Of a stretch of 64,000 bases of DNA, positions 43,205-51,980 are shown in pieces. Source of the stretch: Bradyrhizobium sp. dw_78 (GTDB taxonomy: Bacteria; Pseudomonadota; Alphaproteobacteria; Rhizobiales; Xanthobacteraceae); the NCBI RefSeq assembly GCF_018449525.1, contig NZ_JAAVUS010000001.1, positions 620,001-684,000 of the forward strand. Direction: 5' to 3'. Position 1 is the stretch's first letter; every line of letters begins with the position of its first letter. The notes under the pieces were generated by a model. It was given only the letters and a program-made list of their open reading frames with translations. It was not told where the DNA came from and did no database searches. Position numbers and translations under genes: made by a program.

Positions 43205-44860
43205 TCAGTCACCTATTCCGGCCAGCTTTGTCAGCATCGCATCGAAGGCCGATTTGATGCGGCGGACGGCCGGGTCCTTGTAAGGGAATTGCGCGTTGTC
43301 GTCATGCACCAGCATCGAGGCATTGACCTCGAACACGAGCAGGTCTCCGTTGGTGTCCACACCGCAATCGATGCCGAAATAGTCCAGCTCCATGCGCTGC
43401 TGAATCTCGCGCAGCGCCTGGTAGTGCTCAGGATTGAAGACGCAGGCGGGATCGTCCAGAAAGGCGGCTTCTTCCCGCTGCATCCATTCCTGGTTGGCCA
43501 TGTCGGTATTGACGTGATGCACCTTCCAGTCGTTTCCGATCGCGAGATGGTAGGGGAGAATTTGCCCGTCGACGAAGATGAAGCGATATTTCCGGAAATG
43601 ACCGTCCGCCGAACGATAGTCGGCATATTCGATGAAGTAGCGATCGGTGTCGGCGGGACGCGCCAGATAGGCTGCGAGATCAGCAACGCGGTCGATCTTC
43701 TCGAAATCATCGCCGCCGTGAGTCCCGACCGGCCGCACCAGGATGGGAGACAGTGATGGGAACGCGGCCTGTAGGTCGTCGATTCCAAGCTGGCTGCCGG
43801 CCTGATGGCGCAGGATTTTCGGAATCCGGCAATTTTCAATTCCCGTCAGCAATTCCGCGACCGCATCGCGCGTGGTGCGCAGGATCTTGCGGGGATCGTT
43901 GGCGGTGGGCTTGCCGAGCCGCTCGACGAGATCGGCGGCAAGCGGAAGCACCGCGGCGGCCTGGTCGACGTCGGAAATCAGGTTCACGACGACCTGGACG
44001 CCCTGTTTGAACAGGTCGGCGTCGTAGTGATTGGACTCGAACAGTGCCAGCGTATCGGTCTCGTAGGCGGCATGTTTGAAGAGATATTCGGTCGGGGTGT
44101 TGCCGCCGAACGGCGCGTAGAGCGCCAGCACGCGAAAATCCGCCGGCGATTTGATCGCCGGCCGTCGGATCAGCGGCTGGATCGCGGCCGCCTTCGCATA
44201 GGCGACCTGCGCGGCCGCGTCATCGCCGAGCCGCTGCTTGATGCCGCCGATCCAGTAAAGGCTGTCGGCGTCGCGCGGATTGAGGGCCAGCGCCCGCTCG
44301 AAGGATTCGATCGCCGATAGCACTTCCCCCAGCTCGAACAGCGCCTTGCCGAGCTGATGGTGGATCGCGGCGTCCTGCGGCCGTTCCGCGGCCAGCTCCA
44401 GCAGCAGCGTCCTGGCGACCGCAAATTGCTTGGTCGCTATCAGCGCCTGAACCAGATTGGTGCGCGAGGCCCAATGCGCAGGATTTATTTTCAGCGCCTG
44501 CAGATAATAGGCGATCGCCTCCTGCGCCTTGTCGGTCTTGATGTGGATGTTGCCGAGGTTGCACCAGCACGACGTCAGTTCGGGCGCCAGCCGCAGCGCC
44601 GCCTTGTAGTTCGCGGCGGCGGTTTCGAGATCGCCCTGGAGCAGGCAGGCGTTGCCGAGTTTTGCGTGCAGGTCCGAAACGGTTGCCGCCGGTACGCTGC
44701 CGGGCGGTTCGGCGGCGATGGCGGCGAGGCCGCATTGATAGGCATCGATGGCGGCGTCGTTCCGGCCGGCCCCATAATGTTCGTCGCCGATACGCAGCCA
44801 GTTCGTGCCGGTCGGGAGCGCCCGCTCGGTATCGGCAGTGGCCGGCGTGGGTGCGGTCAT
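43205..44860 (-). CDS. TPR protein with C-terminal ATP-grasp-like domain (paralogue 1)
   Basis: A 551-residue cytoplasmic protein. Residues about 20-245 are at least five TPR units (typical cores such as WCNLGNIHIKTDKAQEAIAYYLQALKINP). A linker domain follows, then a C-terminal ATP-grasp-like region (about 385-540): ILVRPVGTHGGDDF, DRYFIEYADYRSADGHFRKYRFIFVDGQILPYHLAI and LDYFGIDCGVDTNGDLLVFEVNASM. The last resembles the metal/ATP-binding strand of RimK/glutathione-synthetase-type ligases. The substrate is unknown. GAGGCGCCAACC precedes ATG 44860. It is divergent from a clear paralogue across about 240 bp, so both may be co-regulated. Confidence 0.8.
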   Translation of the reverse strand: MTAPTPATADTERALPTGTNWLRIGDEHYGAGRNDAAIDAYQCGLAAIAAEPPGSVPAATVSDLHAKLGNACLLQGDLETAAANYKAALRLAPELTSCWCNLGNIHIKTDKAQEAIAYYLQALKINPAHWASRTNLVQALIATKQFAVARTLLLELAAERPQDAAIHHQLGKALFELGEVLSAIESFERALALNPRDADSLYWIGGIKQRLGDDAAAQVAYAKAAAIQPLIRRPAIKSPADFRVLALYAPFGGNTPTEYLFKHAAYETDTLALFESNHYDADLFKQGVQVVVNLISDVDQAAAVLPLAADLVERLGKPTANDPRKILRTTRDAVAELLTGIENCRIPKILRHQAGSQLGIDDLQAAFPSLSPILVRPVGTHGGDDFEKIDRVADLAAYLARPADTDRYFIEYADYRSADGHFRKYRFIFVDGQILPYHLAIGNDWKVHHVNTDMANQEWMQREEAAFLDDPACVFNPEHYQALREIQQRMELDYFGIDCGVDTNGDLLVFEVNASMLVHDDNAQFPYKDPAVRRIKSAFDAMLTKLAGIGD

Positions 44861-45103
44861 GGTTGGCGCCTCGTTGAGGAAAGGTAACCAGACCATGAAG
44901 ATTCTTGGTAAACAAAGTGTTGTCGTTGCCGCCTTCGCCATTGCCGGGGACAGGCGGAATGCGGCCGCGCCGGAATCGGAAACGGCAATATTGCATTCGG
45001 TAATATTGGCGGCGAGCCAGCCGATATTTTGCCGATACGCCGGGGCGGCGAATCAGCCGATAGTCCCGGATCGAGATGACCTGCGCCCGAAGCTGCTGAG
45101 ATC

Positions 45104-46636
45104 GTGAGCCCCTTGAAACAGAAACCGGCAGTTTTGGCCGATACCGGCGGCCCGAAGAGCTGGGCGCCCCGGCTGGCGCAGGAAGCGCGGCTGCGGCAAC
45201 TCGACGGCCTGCTGGCGCGCGCGGGGGGCGGGGATGATGCCATCGCGACCGAGGTCGAGCGTGCGGTGCTTCTGGGGGCATTGGACCGCCGCAGCGAGGC
45301 CCAGTCCGCCTTCATCGATATTCTGCGCCGGGCGCCGCAGCACTTCAGCGCGCTCAACGAATTCGGCATGCTGCTGACCCAGACCGGCGCGATCGACGCC
45401 GCCTGCCGCGTCTATGCGGAAGCGATCCTGCACCATCCCGGTAACCCGATGCCGCGGGTCAACCTCGCCAATCTGCTGCTGCGCGCCAACCGTCATGCGG
45501 AAGCGCGCGAGCATTACGAGGCGGCGCTGCGGATCGATCCGGACCGCGCAGAGGCGCATCAGGGACTGGGCGCCGTGTTGTCCGATCTCGGCGATCGCGC
45601 CGCCGCCCGAGAGCATTTTGCGATCGGCTTTCGCCATCACGCGGTTTCGACACAGCCTTATCGCGGCACCACGCCGCCGGTAGCGTTGCTGCAACTGGTA
45701 TCGTCGGGGGGCGGCAACATCCCGACCGCCGCATTCCTCGACGATTGCACTTTCCTGACATCGGTGATCGTCGCCGATTATCTCGATCCGCAGACAGCCT
45801 TGCCGCCGCACCAATTGATCTTCAACGCCATCGGCGATACCGATCTCTGCCAGCCCGCCCTGGAGGCGGCGACCCGCCTGATCGCGCGGAGCATGGCGCC
45901 CGTGATCAACGATCCGGGTGCGGTGATGAAAACCGGACGCATCGACAACGCCGTCCGGCTTGGTGCCGTGCCCCATGTGGTGACGCCGCGAACGATTTCG
46001 CTCTCGCGTGAGCTGCTTGCCGGACCCGGCGGCGCCGCGGCGCTGGCGGAGCGCGGTTTCACGTTTCCATTGTTGCTGCGCTCACCCGGCTATCACACCG
46101 GGCGCAACTTTATCTTTGTCGAGAAGGCGGATGAGCTATCCGCTATGGCCGCGGATCTTCCCGGCGAAGATCTGCTCGTCATCGAATATCTCGATGCCCG
46201 CGGCGGCGATGGCAATGCGCGCAAATATCGCGTGATGATGATCGCGGGCGAAATCTATCCGCTGCATCTGGCGATCTCGCGGAACTGGAAAGTGCATTAT
46301 TTCACTTCCGACATGGCCGAGAAGCCGGACCATCGCGCCGAGGAAGCGCTGTTTCTCGCCGACATGCGAGCGGCGCTGGGCGACAAGGCGATGCGGGCAC
46401 TGCATGGAATTCGCGACACGCTCGGTCTCGACTATGCCGGCATCGATTTTGGGCTCTCGCCGGATGGCGACCTCCTGCTGTTCGAAGCCAACGCCACCAT
46501 GGTCATCGCAGTGCCGGACGCCGACGAACGCTGGGCCTATCGGCGCGCGGCGATCAGCCGGATCATCGATGCGGTCGTCGCGATGATCATGCAGAAGGCG
46601 GCGGCTTCGGCTTCGACGCGTAAGGCGCGCGTCTGA
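45104..46636 (+). CDS. TPR protein with C-terminal ATP-grasp-like domain (paralogue 2, GTG start)
   Basis: A 510-residue protein with the same plan as paralogue 1. A shorter helical/TPR part (about 25-170, including ALNEFGMLLTQTGAIDAACRVYAEAILHHP) leads into a linker with GDTDLCQPALEAATRLIARSMAPVINDPGAVMKTGR. The ATP-grasp-like end has LLLRSPGYHTGRNF, LLVIEYLDARGGDGNARKYRVMMIAGEIYPLHLAISRNWKVHYFTSD and LDYAGIDFGLSPDGDLLLFEANATM. The segments line up one-to-one with paralogue 1 but with fewer TPRs. It begins at GTG 45104, and a terminator follows it. Probable ligase or peptide-modifying enzyme; substrate unknown. Confidence 0.8.
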   Translation: MSPLKQKPAVLADTGGPKSWAPRLAQEARLRQLDGLLARAGGGDDAIATEVERAVLLGALDRRSEAQSAFIDILRRAPQHFSALNEFGMLLTQTGAIDAACRVYAEAILHHPGNPMPRVNLANLLLRANRHAEAREHYEAALRIDPDRAEAHQGLGAVLSDLGDRAAAREHFAIGFRHHAVSTQPYRGTTPPVALLQLVSSGGGNIPTAAFLDDCTFLTSVIVADYLDPQTALPPHQLIFNAIGDTDLCQPALEAATRLIARSMAPVINDPGAVMKTGRIDNAVRLGAVPHVVTPRTISLSRELLAGPGGAAALAERGFTFPLLLRSPGYHTGRNFIFVEKADELSAMAADLPGEDLLVIEYLDARGGDGNARKYRVMMIAGEIYPLHLAISRNWKVHYFTSDMAEKPDHRAEEALFLADMRAALGDKAMRALHGIRDTLGLDYAGIDFGLSPDGDLLLFEANATMVIAVPDADERWAYRRAAISRIIDAVVAMIMQKAAASASTRKARV

Positions 46637-46660
46637 GGTCGGTGCGGCTTGAAATGAAGA

Positions 46661-46695
46661 GGGCTCCGGCAAGACCGGAGCCCGTTTCGTTTTTG
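46661..46695 (+). terminator. Rho-independent terminator after paralogue 2
   Basis: Perfect 9-bp arms GGGCTCCGG (46661-46669) and CCGGAGCCC (46675-46683) with a CAAGA loop, followed by GTTTCGTTTTTG. Confidence 0.88.
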
Positions 46696-46737
46696 TCGGA
46701 AGGTGCTTGCGAATTTTTGTCGTTACAGCGAAGGCAG

Positions 46738-47022
46738 CTACCTGTTGCCGGGGCTGGAGCCATTGGTGCTGCCGGTACCCGGACCGACATTGCCCTCGCT
46801 GGAGGGATTGCGCGACGTACCCTTGCTCATGCCGGTGGTGGTGCCCGATTTCATCTTGCTGGACTTCATATGGCCGCTGCTGCTGGTCGCGCCAGGACCG
46901 ACATTGCCTTCGCTCGATGCGCCGGGAGCGGGTTGCATCTGCGAGGATTGCGCGGATGCAATGGTCGTTGCGCCCGCCAGCGAGGCGGCCACGAGAGCGG
47001 AGAGTAGAATTTTGGATCGCAT
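46738..47022 (-). CDS. Small exported protein with two SSEGNVGPG repeats
   Basis: A 94-residue product. The signal peptide (residues 1-25) ends TIASAQS. The mature part is low-complexity, rich in Ser, Gly, Pro and Met, with two exact copies of SSEGNVGPG (about residues 35-43 and 73-81) separated by a Lys/Met/Ser stretch (SSKMKSGTTTGMSKGTS). No Cys. A very strong AGGAGG lies before ATG 47022, suggesting high expression. No family recognised. It converges with TPR/ATP-grasp paralogue 2, separated by the terminator. Confidence 0.75.
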   Translation of the reverse strand: MRSKILLSALVAASLAGATTIASAQSSQMQPAPGASSEGNVGPGATSSSGHMKSSKMKSGTTTGMSKGTSRNPSSEGNVGPGTGSTNGSSPGNR

Positions 47023-47379
47023 GAAAGATATCCTCCTGGGATGCATGACGCGAAGACAGAACCAGGGGGAGGAGACGGAGTTCCGAACATAATCAAGGCG
47101 TTCTCGCGCTCATTACATGGCAGCGGAAACATGGCAGCGGAACGCGAGTTCCGGATGCTCGGTTCCGATGTCTGCGCTTCCTCGCCACTTAATTCGTCAT
47201 GGCCGGGAACAGTACATCGATCCAGTCTTTATCGATCCGGTGTCTTTATTGAGCCACAGTTCCGGCTCCCGGATCCTCCCGCAACTGCACCTCGCTCTGC
47301 GTCGGATTTCGCAAGGCGAGGTGGCTTTGTCTCTCGATCACCGCAACCGGACGATTGGTTGCCATCGAGACCCTGGTCT
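47023..47379. other. Intergenic region
   Basis: About 360 bp with no convincing gene. TCGATCCAGTCTTTATCGATCC (split by a few bases) is a short direct repeat of TCGATCC near 47220; no promoter or terminator stands out. Confidence 0.4.
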
Positions 47380-49101
47380 TTAAGATGTGGTCTCGCCGCC
47401 GCACACTTTGATGGCTTCTTCCACGCTTTGAAATAGCTGGCCCTTGGCGAGCAGCGGCAGGATGCCGAACCGTTCGACCGCCCGCTGCGCCCGTTCCGAT
47501 TCAAGCCTTGCGATGGCAAAGCCGGCGCCCGAGGCGCGGCAGGCGCTGATCGTGTCGCTCAGGAGCTGCGCGGCGGTGAAGTCGATCTCCACGATGCCGG
47601 TTGATTCCAGAACGATGAGGCGAGGCGGATGTGTGGAAGCCTGCGCCAGCGCCGCCATGTCATTGCGAAAATGATAGGCGTTGAGAAACGACAATGGCGC
47701 CTGGAATCCGGCGACCACGACGCCGGGCTGGGTCTCGCCGGGAATGTGCGGATTGCAAGGCCACCAGATCGAGGTGCCCGGCACCCGCTCGTAAAGCGTG
47801 ACGCGGGCGCGCGTGGTGCTCCAGATGCCGTGCAGCAGCGACAGCGTGATTCCGATCGCGACACCCTGCTCGATGGGCAGGACAATGATGGCCACTGCGG
47901 TCGCCAGGACCAGCAGCAATTCGCCGCGTGATTGCCGGTAGATCGCCACGATCTGACCGGCGCGGATGATGCGCATGGCGACGAACAGCAGCACGCCGCC
48001 GAGCGCGGCCTGCGGCACGTGGCGCAGCAGATTGCCGCCGAAGGCGAGCAGCGCCAGAACGATCGCCGCCGCAACGAGGATGGCGAGCTGTGATTTGCCG
48101 CCGGTCTCCGAGACGATCGCGGTGCGCGGCGGGCTGGAATTGACCGGAAATCCGCCGACCATGCCGGCGATCAGGCTGCCGGCGCCGACGCCGATGAAAT
48201 CGCGATCGACGTCCGGCGGCTGGTTCGGATCGGGGGAGAACGATCGCGTCGTGGCGGCGGTTTGCACCATGACGATGATCGACACGATCAAGGCGAGCGG
48301 CACCAGTTGCAGCCATCGGCTCACCGCGATGTCGGGAATGGCGAGCGACGGCAGCGCCACCGGGATTTCGCCCAGCACGGCGACGCCACGGCTTTCGAGG
48401 CCGAGGAATACAGTCGCGGCGGCCGCGGCGACCAGCCCGATCAGCGCGCCGGGAATGCGCGCATCGGTCCGCTCGGAAAGGGCGATCAGCGCCAGAACGC
48501 CAAGGCCGATGCCGAGCGAAAACAGGTTCGCCTGTGGCAGTTGCGCGACCAGCGTGGCAAGCCGCTCCAGCATCGCGCCGCCTGGTTCCCGCAGCCCGAG
48601 AATGGCGGGCATTTGCGAAATCAGGATGTGAATTGAGATCCCCGCCAGAAAACCTACCGTCACCGGAATCGAAAGCAAATCGGCAACCCAGCCAAGGCGG
48701 AAAATGCCGCCCAGGACCAGCACAACGCCGACCATCAGCGCGAGCGCGCCGGCGAGCGCGGCATAATCGGGTGAGCCGGATATCGCGAGCAACGCAAGGC
48801 CGCCGGCGAAGATCGGTGTGATGGTCGAGTCGGCACCGCTGGAGAGAAAGCGATTGCTTCCGAACAAAGCGAACGCCAGCGAGCCCGCGAGAAAAGCGAA
48901 GAAGCCGATCTGCGGTGAAAATCCGCCGAGTCGCGAGGTCGCCAGTTGCTCGGGGATTGCGATCGCGACCAGGGTGAAACCCGCGACCAGATCATGGGTC
49001 AGGAACGAGGGCCGATAGCCTTGCAGCGAACGCAGCAGCGGCCAGCCGTGATGCGCGGTCGCATGGCGGGAAGCTCCGGAAGAGGATGTATCGATCATCA
49101 T
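47380..49101 (-). CDS. SulP-family anion transporter with STAS domain
   Basis: A 573-residue SulP/SLC26-type transporter: a multi-span membrane domain (about 30-430) that includes FTLVAIAIPEQLATSRLGGFSPQ, then a C-terminal cytoplasmic STAS domain (about 455-565) with PRLIVLESTGIVEIDFTAAQLL. The family carries sulfate, bicarbonate and other anions; the substrate is not readable. No carbonic anhydrase or sulfur gene is adjacent. Two consecutive Met codons (49101, 49098) are both possible starts. Confidence 0.92.
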   Translation of the reverse strand: MMIDTSSSGASRHATAHHGWPLLRSLQGYRPSFLTHDLVAGFTLVAIAIPEQLATSRLGGFSPQIGFFAFLAGSLAFALFGSNRFLSSGADSTITPIFAGGLALLAISGSPDYAALAGALALMVGVVLVLGGIFRLGWVADLLSIPVTVGFLAGISIHILISQMPAILGLREPGGAMLERLATLVAQLPQANLFSLGIGLGVLALIALSERTDARIPGALIGLVAAAAATVFLGLESRGVAVLGEIPVALPSLAIPDIAVSRWLQLVPLALIVSIIVMVQTAATTRSFSPDPNQPPDVDRDFIGVGAGSLIAGMVGGFPVNSSPPRTAIVSETGGKSQLAILVAAAIVLALLAFGGNLLRHVPQAALGGVLLFVAMRIIRAGQIVAIYRQSRGELLLVLATAVAIIVLPIEQGVAIGITLSLLHGIWSTTRARVTLYERVPGTSIWWPCNPHIPGETQPGVVVAGFQAPLSFLNAYHFRNDMAALAQASTHPPRLIVLESTGIVEIDFTAAQLLSDTISACRASGAGFAIARLESERAQRAVERFGILPLLAKGQLFQSVEEAIKVCGGETTS

Positions 49102-49142
49102 GCGCCGTTTCGTCGAAAACCGTCTGAGCCGGCGACCTTACA

Positions 49143-49200
49143 GCGTTTTCGAGCGAAATGGGTACCGGTTGGCATGAAGAAAATGCGCCAAAAGCAACGA
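49143..49200 (-). repeat. Dispersed palindromic repeat, copy E (lacks the palindrome)
   Basis: GCGTTTTCGAGCGAAATGGGTACCGG (broken by a few changes) and TGAAGAAAATGCGCCAAAAG match the outer blocks of copy D. The palindromic end is absent or decayed. Confidence 0.6.
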
Positions 49201-49262
49201 GCTAAATCCAGATTTTGATGCCGCCTGAATCGAGCAGGTTTTGGCGGCAATCCTCCGCTAAA

Positions 49263-50681
49263 TTATTGCCTGCTTCGCAGTCGCGGGGGATCGAAGGTTA
49301 CGTTGCCGAACGCCGCGTAGCGGTCCGCGGCCGAGCGGCGAAATTGCTCGAGCGCCAGGTTGAAGGCGGCCAGGTCGCCTTCCTCGATCGCGCCGTCGTC
49401 AAACGCATTCAAGGTCTCGCGGACGATGTTGTCGACCTCGCCTTGCATGCTGCGCAGCTCGTCGGGCGAATTGGCGTCGCGCGCCTGGGTGGACAGCGTC
49501 AGCACGCGATCACGCAGCGCGATGCTCTGGGCCTTTTCGTCCCGCTTCAGATAAGAGCGGAACCAGGCTCCGGCCGAGCCGAGGCCCGAGAGCAGCAGCA
49601 AGGCACCCCAGATATAATCGCTGTATTTTTCCAGAAAGGTCCGTTCGGTCCCGTCGATATAGGCCGCGGCCCCACGATGCGCCGGCAGTGCCGCATCCTT
49701 GCTGGTGTCGGGCGTCGCGATATTGGCGGCACCTGGCAATTCTCTTTCCAGCGCCTGCCGGGCGCCGAATAATTGCCGCGTGAAGGTGCCGACCGATGTC
49801 TCGGATAGTTCGCGCCGCGCGACGATCAGATGGTTGACGCTCACGGTCTCGACCTTGTCGTCGGGCCGCGCCGGTGACGAGCTGAAGGTGCTGCCGGGAA
49901 TTTCCTCGGACTCATAGAGCGGATGCTTCTCCGCGATCGCTTCGGATACGTCGATCGGCAGGAATTTCGGCTCGCCGCGTTCGCGCGCCGTGGTCGCGAT
50001 CGCCTCGGCGGTGATCTTGCTGTCCAGCGGCCCCACCGCCATGAAGGCGTCGATGCTCTTGTCGTGTGCCATCTCGCCGAGCTGATTGACGGCGAACTGC
50101 ACCACGGCGACTTTCTCCGGAGCGATGCCCGACTCGCTCAGGATGACGCGGAGCAATGTGACGTTGGCTTGCGTCGTTCCGATCACACCAAGGCGCCGGC
50201 CGGCGAGATCTTCCAGGCTCTTGACCTTGGACGCCGGTATCTTCCTGGAGCCGTTGCCGGATAGGCCGGAGGGCGCCCATAACACGACCATATTTTTGCG
50301 CAGGATCGCAACCGATTGGGCGTCGGGCGGCATGGTGAGGTCGCCGCGGGCCACGGCAAGGTCGGCTTTGCCGGCCCCCAGCAGCGCCAGGCTCGCGGTC
50401 GCGCTGTCGGTCGGAAGCACCGACAATCTGACCGGGCTCTTCTCCCGGGAGAAGGTCTGCGCCAGGGCCTGTATCAGTTTCTGGTCGTCGCTGCCGGAAG
50501 GCCCGACGGCAATGCGCAGGATCTCCGGCCGCAAGGCATAATAGAGCACGCCAGCGGCGACGGCGAAAACAAACAGTCCGGCAAACAGGATGAAAAACGA
50601 AAAGCGTCGTCGCTTCTGGCGGAGCAGAGGCGCGCCGCTCAACGGCTCGTTCGATTCCTGGGTTTTGTCGATTGTAACCAT
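49263..50681 (-). CDS. Membrane-anchored TAXI-family solute-binding-like protein
   Basis: A 472-residue protein with an N-terminal membrane anchor (about 27-49), a TAXI-type binding domain (about 55-330; LRIAVGPSGSDDQKLIQALAQTF, ADLAVARGDLTMP, GVIGTTQANVTLLRVIL) and a second membrane span (about 352-372). The end is a cytoplasmic helical tail. TAXI proteins normally deliver ligands to TRAP transporters, but no TRAP permease is near. The double anchor suggests a fixed sensor or an accessory protein. Divergent from the phasin gene. Confidence 0.8.
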   Translation of the reverse strand: MVTIDKTQESNEPLSGAPLLRQKRRRFSFFILFAGLFVFAVAAGVLYYALRPEILRIAVGPSGSDDQKLIQALAQTFSREKSPVRLSVLPTDSATASLALLGAGKADLAVARGDLTMPPDAQSVAILRKNMVVLWAPSGLSGNGSRKIPASKVKSLEDLAGRRLGVIGTTQANVTLLRVILSESGIAPEKVAVVQFAVNQLGEMAHDKSIDAFMAVGPLDSKITAEAIATTARERGEPKFLPIDVSEAIAEKHPLYESEEIPGSTFSSSPARPDDKVETVSVNHLIVARRELSETSVGTFTRQLFGARQALERELPGAANIATPDTSKDAALPAHRGAAAYIDGTERTFLEKYSDYIWGALLLLSGLGSAGAWFRSYLKRDEKAQSIALRDRVLTLSTQARDANSPDELRSMQGEVDNIVRETLNAFDDGAIEEGDLAAFNLALEQFRRSAADRYAAFGNVTFDPPRLRSRQ

Positions 50682-50978
50682 GAATCCTTTTGGCGACCAT
50701 ATAACGGATATTTCAATGAATTCCTTCGATCGCCGGCGCGGTGGTTTCCGCAGTCGTAGCTGCCTGCCGGCTTATTGTCATCTGCCGTCCGGCCTTCGAC
50801 ACCGAATCTTTTCGCCACGGTAAAATAGTCGAAAACGGTCTTTAGAATGATCCTGGCCGGAATGCCGGTAAAGTTCTTGTCATCATCCACCGTTCCACGG
50901 ATGGATGAGGGGAAAATATGGCAGGGACGCAGTTACGAAACCATGCTAGCTGCTAATTTTTAGATCGGGGAAGATGGG

Positions 50979-51332
50979 ATGACAGAAACTAAACTGCACG
51001 TGCCGGCCGAATTGCGTGACCTTGTCGAAAAAACCATCGACCACACGGAAAGAGCATTCGGCATGTTTTTCGGTGCCGCCAGCAAATCGGCGGCGGCGAT
51101 TCCGGGGCCGGGAACCGAGATTTCCAAACAGGTGCTTAGCTTCACCGAGCAGAATGTGATGTCAGCATTCGAGCAGGCGCGGAAGTTGGTGCAGGCGACC
51201 GATCTTCAGCAGGCCCTGCAAATTCAAACGGAATTTCTGCAAAGCCAATTTGCCAGCGCTGGCGAACAGATGCGGCAGATCGCCGCCAACCTTGCGTCCG
51301 CCGCAAAGGATGTATCGAAGCGCGAGCCTTGA
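50979..51332 (+). CDS. Phasin-family protein
   Basis: A 117-residue, all-helical, Cys-free product with GGGGAAGATGGG before ATG 50979. It contains the phasin-type amphipathic helices (ELRDLVEKTIDHTERAFGMFFGAASKSAA, VLSFTEQNVMSAFEQARKLVQATDLQQALQIQTEFLQSQF). Phasins coat polyhydroxyalkanoate granules. No pha synthesis genes are nearby, so it is a stand-alone copy. A granule-unrelated chaperone-like role is also possible for this family. Confidence 0.85.
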   Translation: MTETKLHVPAELRDLVEKTIDHTERAFGMFFGAASKSAAAIPGPGTEISKQVLSFTEQNVMSAFEQARKLVQATDLQQALQIQTEFLQSQFASAGEQMRQIAANLASAAKDVSKREP

Positions 51333-51438
51333 CACCGCGCTCACGACGCGCGTGTAAAATTAACATGCCGCAATTTTCGTTTCATTGCCTTATCGTCTCG
51401 TTGTGCTACAAGCGCGCGTCTTAAGTAGAGGAGCCGAC

Positions 51439-51648
51439 ATGGCCAAGAAGAAAAAATCAGTAACGAAAAAACCGGTGAAGAAAAAGTCAGTTAGGCGGGC
51501 TTGGACAGCGGCGGATGTGCGTGAATTGAAATCGCTTGCCAAAAAGAAGGTCGGGGTCGCCAGGATTTCGAAGGCGTTGAAGCGAACCGTGGGTGCAACC
51601 GCCGTCAAGGCGCATCAGTTGGGGGTATCGCTGGATACCCGCGGATAG
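51439..51648 (+). CDS. Lys-rich small protein with SANT/HTH-like motif
   Basis: A 69-residue strongly basic product, with AGAGGAGCCGAC before ATG 51439. Residues 1-20 are nearly all Lys/Val/Ser. Residues 21-65 (AWTAADVRELKSLAKKKVGVARISKALKRTVGATAVKAHQLGV) read like a SANT/Myb or GcrA-type HTH, suggesting DNA binding. The frame from 51385 adds residues without support. It lies in the same direction 106 bp after the phasin gene. Confidence 0.75.
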   Translation: MAKKKKSVTKKPVKKKSVRRAWTAADVRELKSLAKKKVGVARISKALKRTVGATAVKAHQLGVSLDTRG

Positions 51649-51664
51649 ACGGCTGCGAGAGCAT

Positions 51665-51781
51665 GTTCGGTTCTGATTGAATCAGAACCGAAGCTCTAGA
51701 TTATTGTTTTGACGTGTTTTCTTCACGCGAACCGGTATACCCGTTATCCAAGTCCAGAGCCGGCTTTCACTCGAAAACGCT
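51665..51781 (+). repeat. Dispersed palindromic repeat, copy F (complete, expanded)
   Basis: A perfect palindrome (51669-51689, core TTCTGATTGAATCAGAA), then GCTCTAGA, TTTTGACGTGTTTTCTTCACGCGAACCGG, and TCACTCGAAAACGCT, with about 15 extra bases before the last block. Same order as copy A. Confidence 0.85.
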
Positions 51782-51783
51782 CT

Positions 51784-51813
51784 CGGTCCCGTTCTGATTC
51801 AACCGGAGCCGGC
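51784..51813 (+). repeat. Fragment of the dispersed palindrome
   Basis: CGTTCTGATTCAACCGGAGCC is a decayed palindrome (written here with its flanks split) directly after copy F, making a partial tandem. Confidence 0.5.
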
Positions 51814-51819
51814 TTTTGA

Positions 51820-51919
51820 GCATGATCCGGACCCGGAGGGCTGCGTTAGCGCAAAGCGGAAACCGGTTTTCCCTCGCGACAAACGCGGAACGCGTTTGTG
51901 CAGGAAGGTCATGTTCAAA
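51820..51919 (+). repeat. Second intergenic repeat type (CATGATCCGG ... GGTCATGTTC)
   Basis: Bounded by GAGCATGATCCGG and GGTCATGTTC and containing AAAGCGGAAACCGGTTTTCC. An 8-bp hairpin CAAACGCG-GAA-CGCGTTTG lies at 51880-51898. A different element from the TTCTGATT repeat but inserted next to it; similar units are, from memory, common in Bradyrhizobium. Confidence 0.65.
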
Positions 51920-51980
51920 CAAAAGATAGAGCTGGCAAAAAGATAGGGCTGGATGACTTTTCGAAGAAAAGTCGTCCGGC

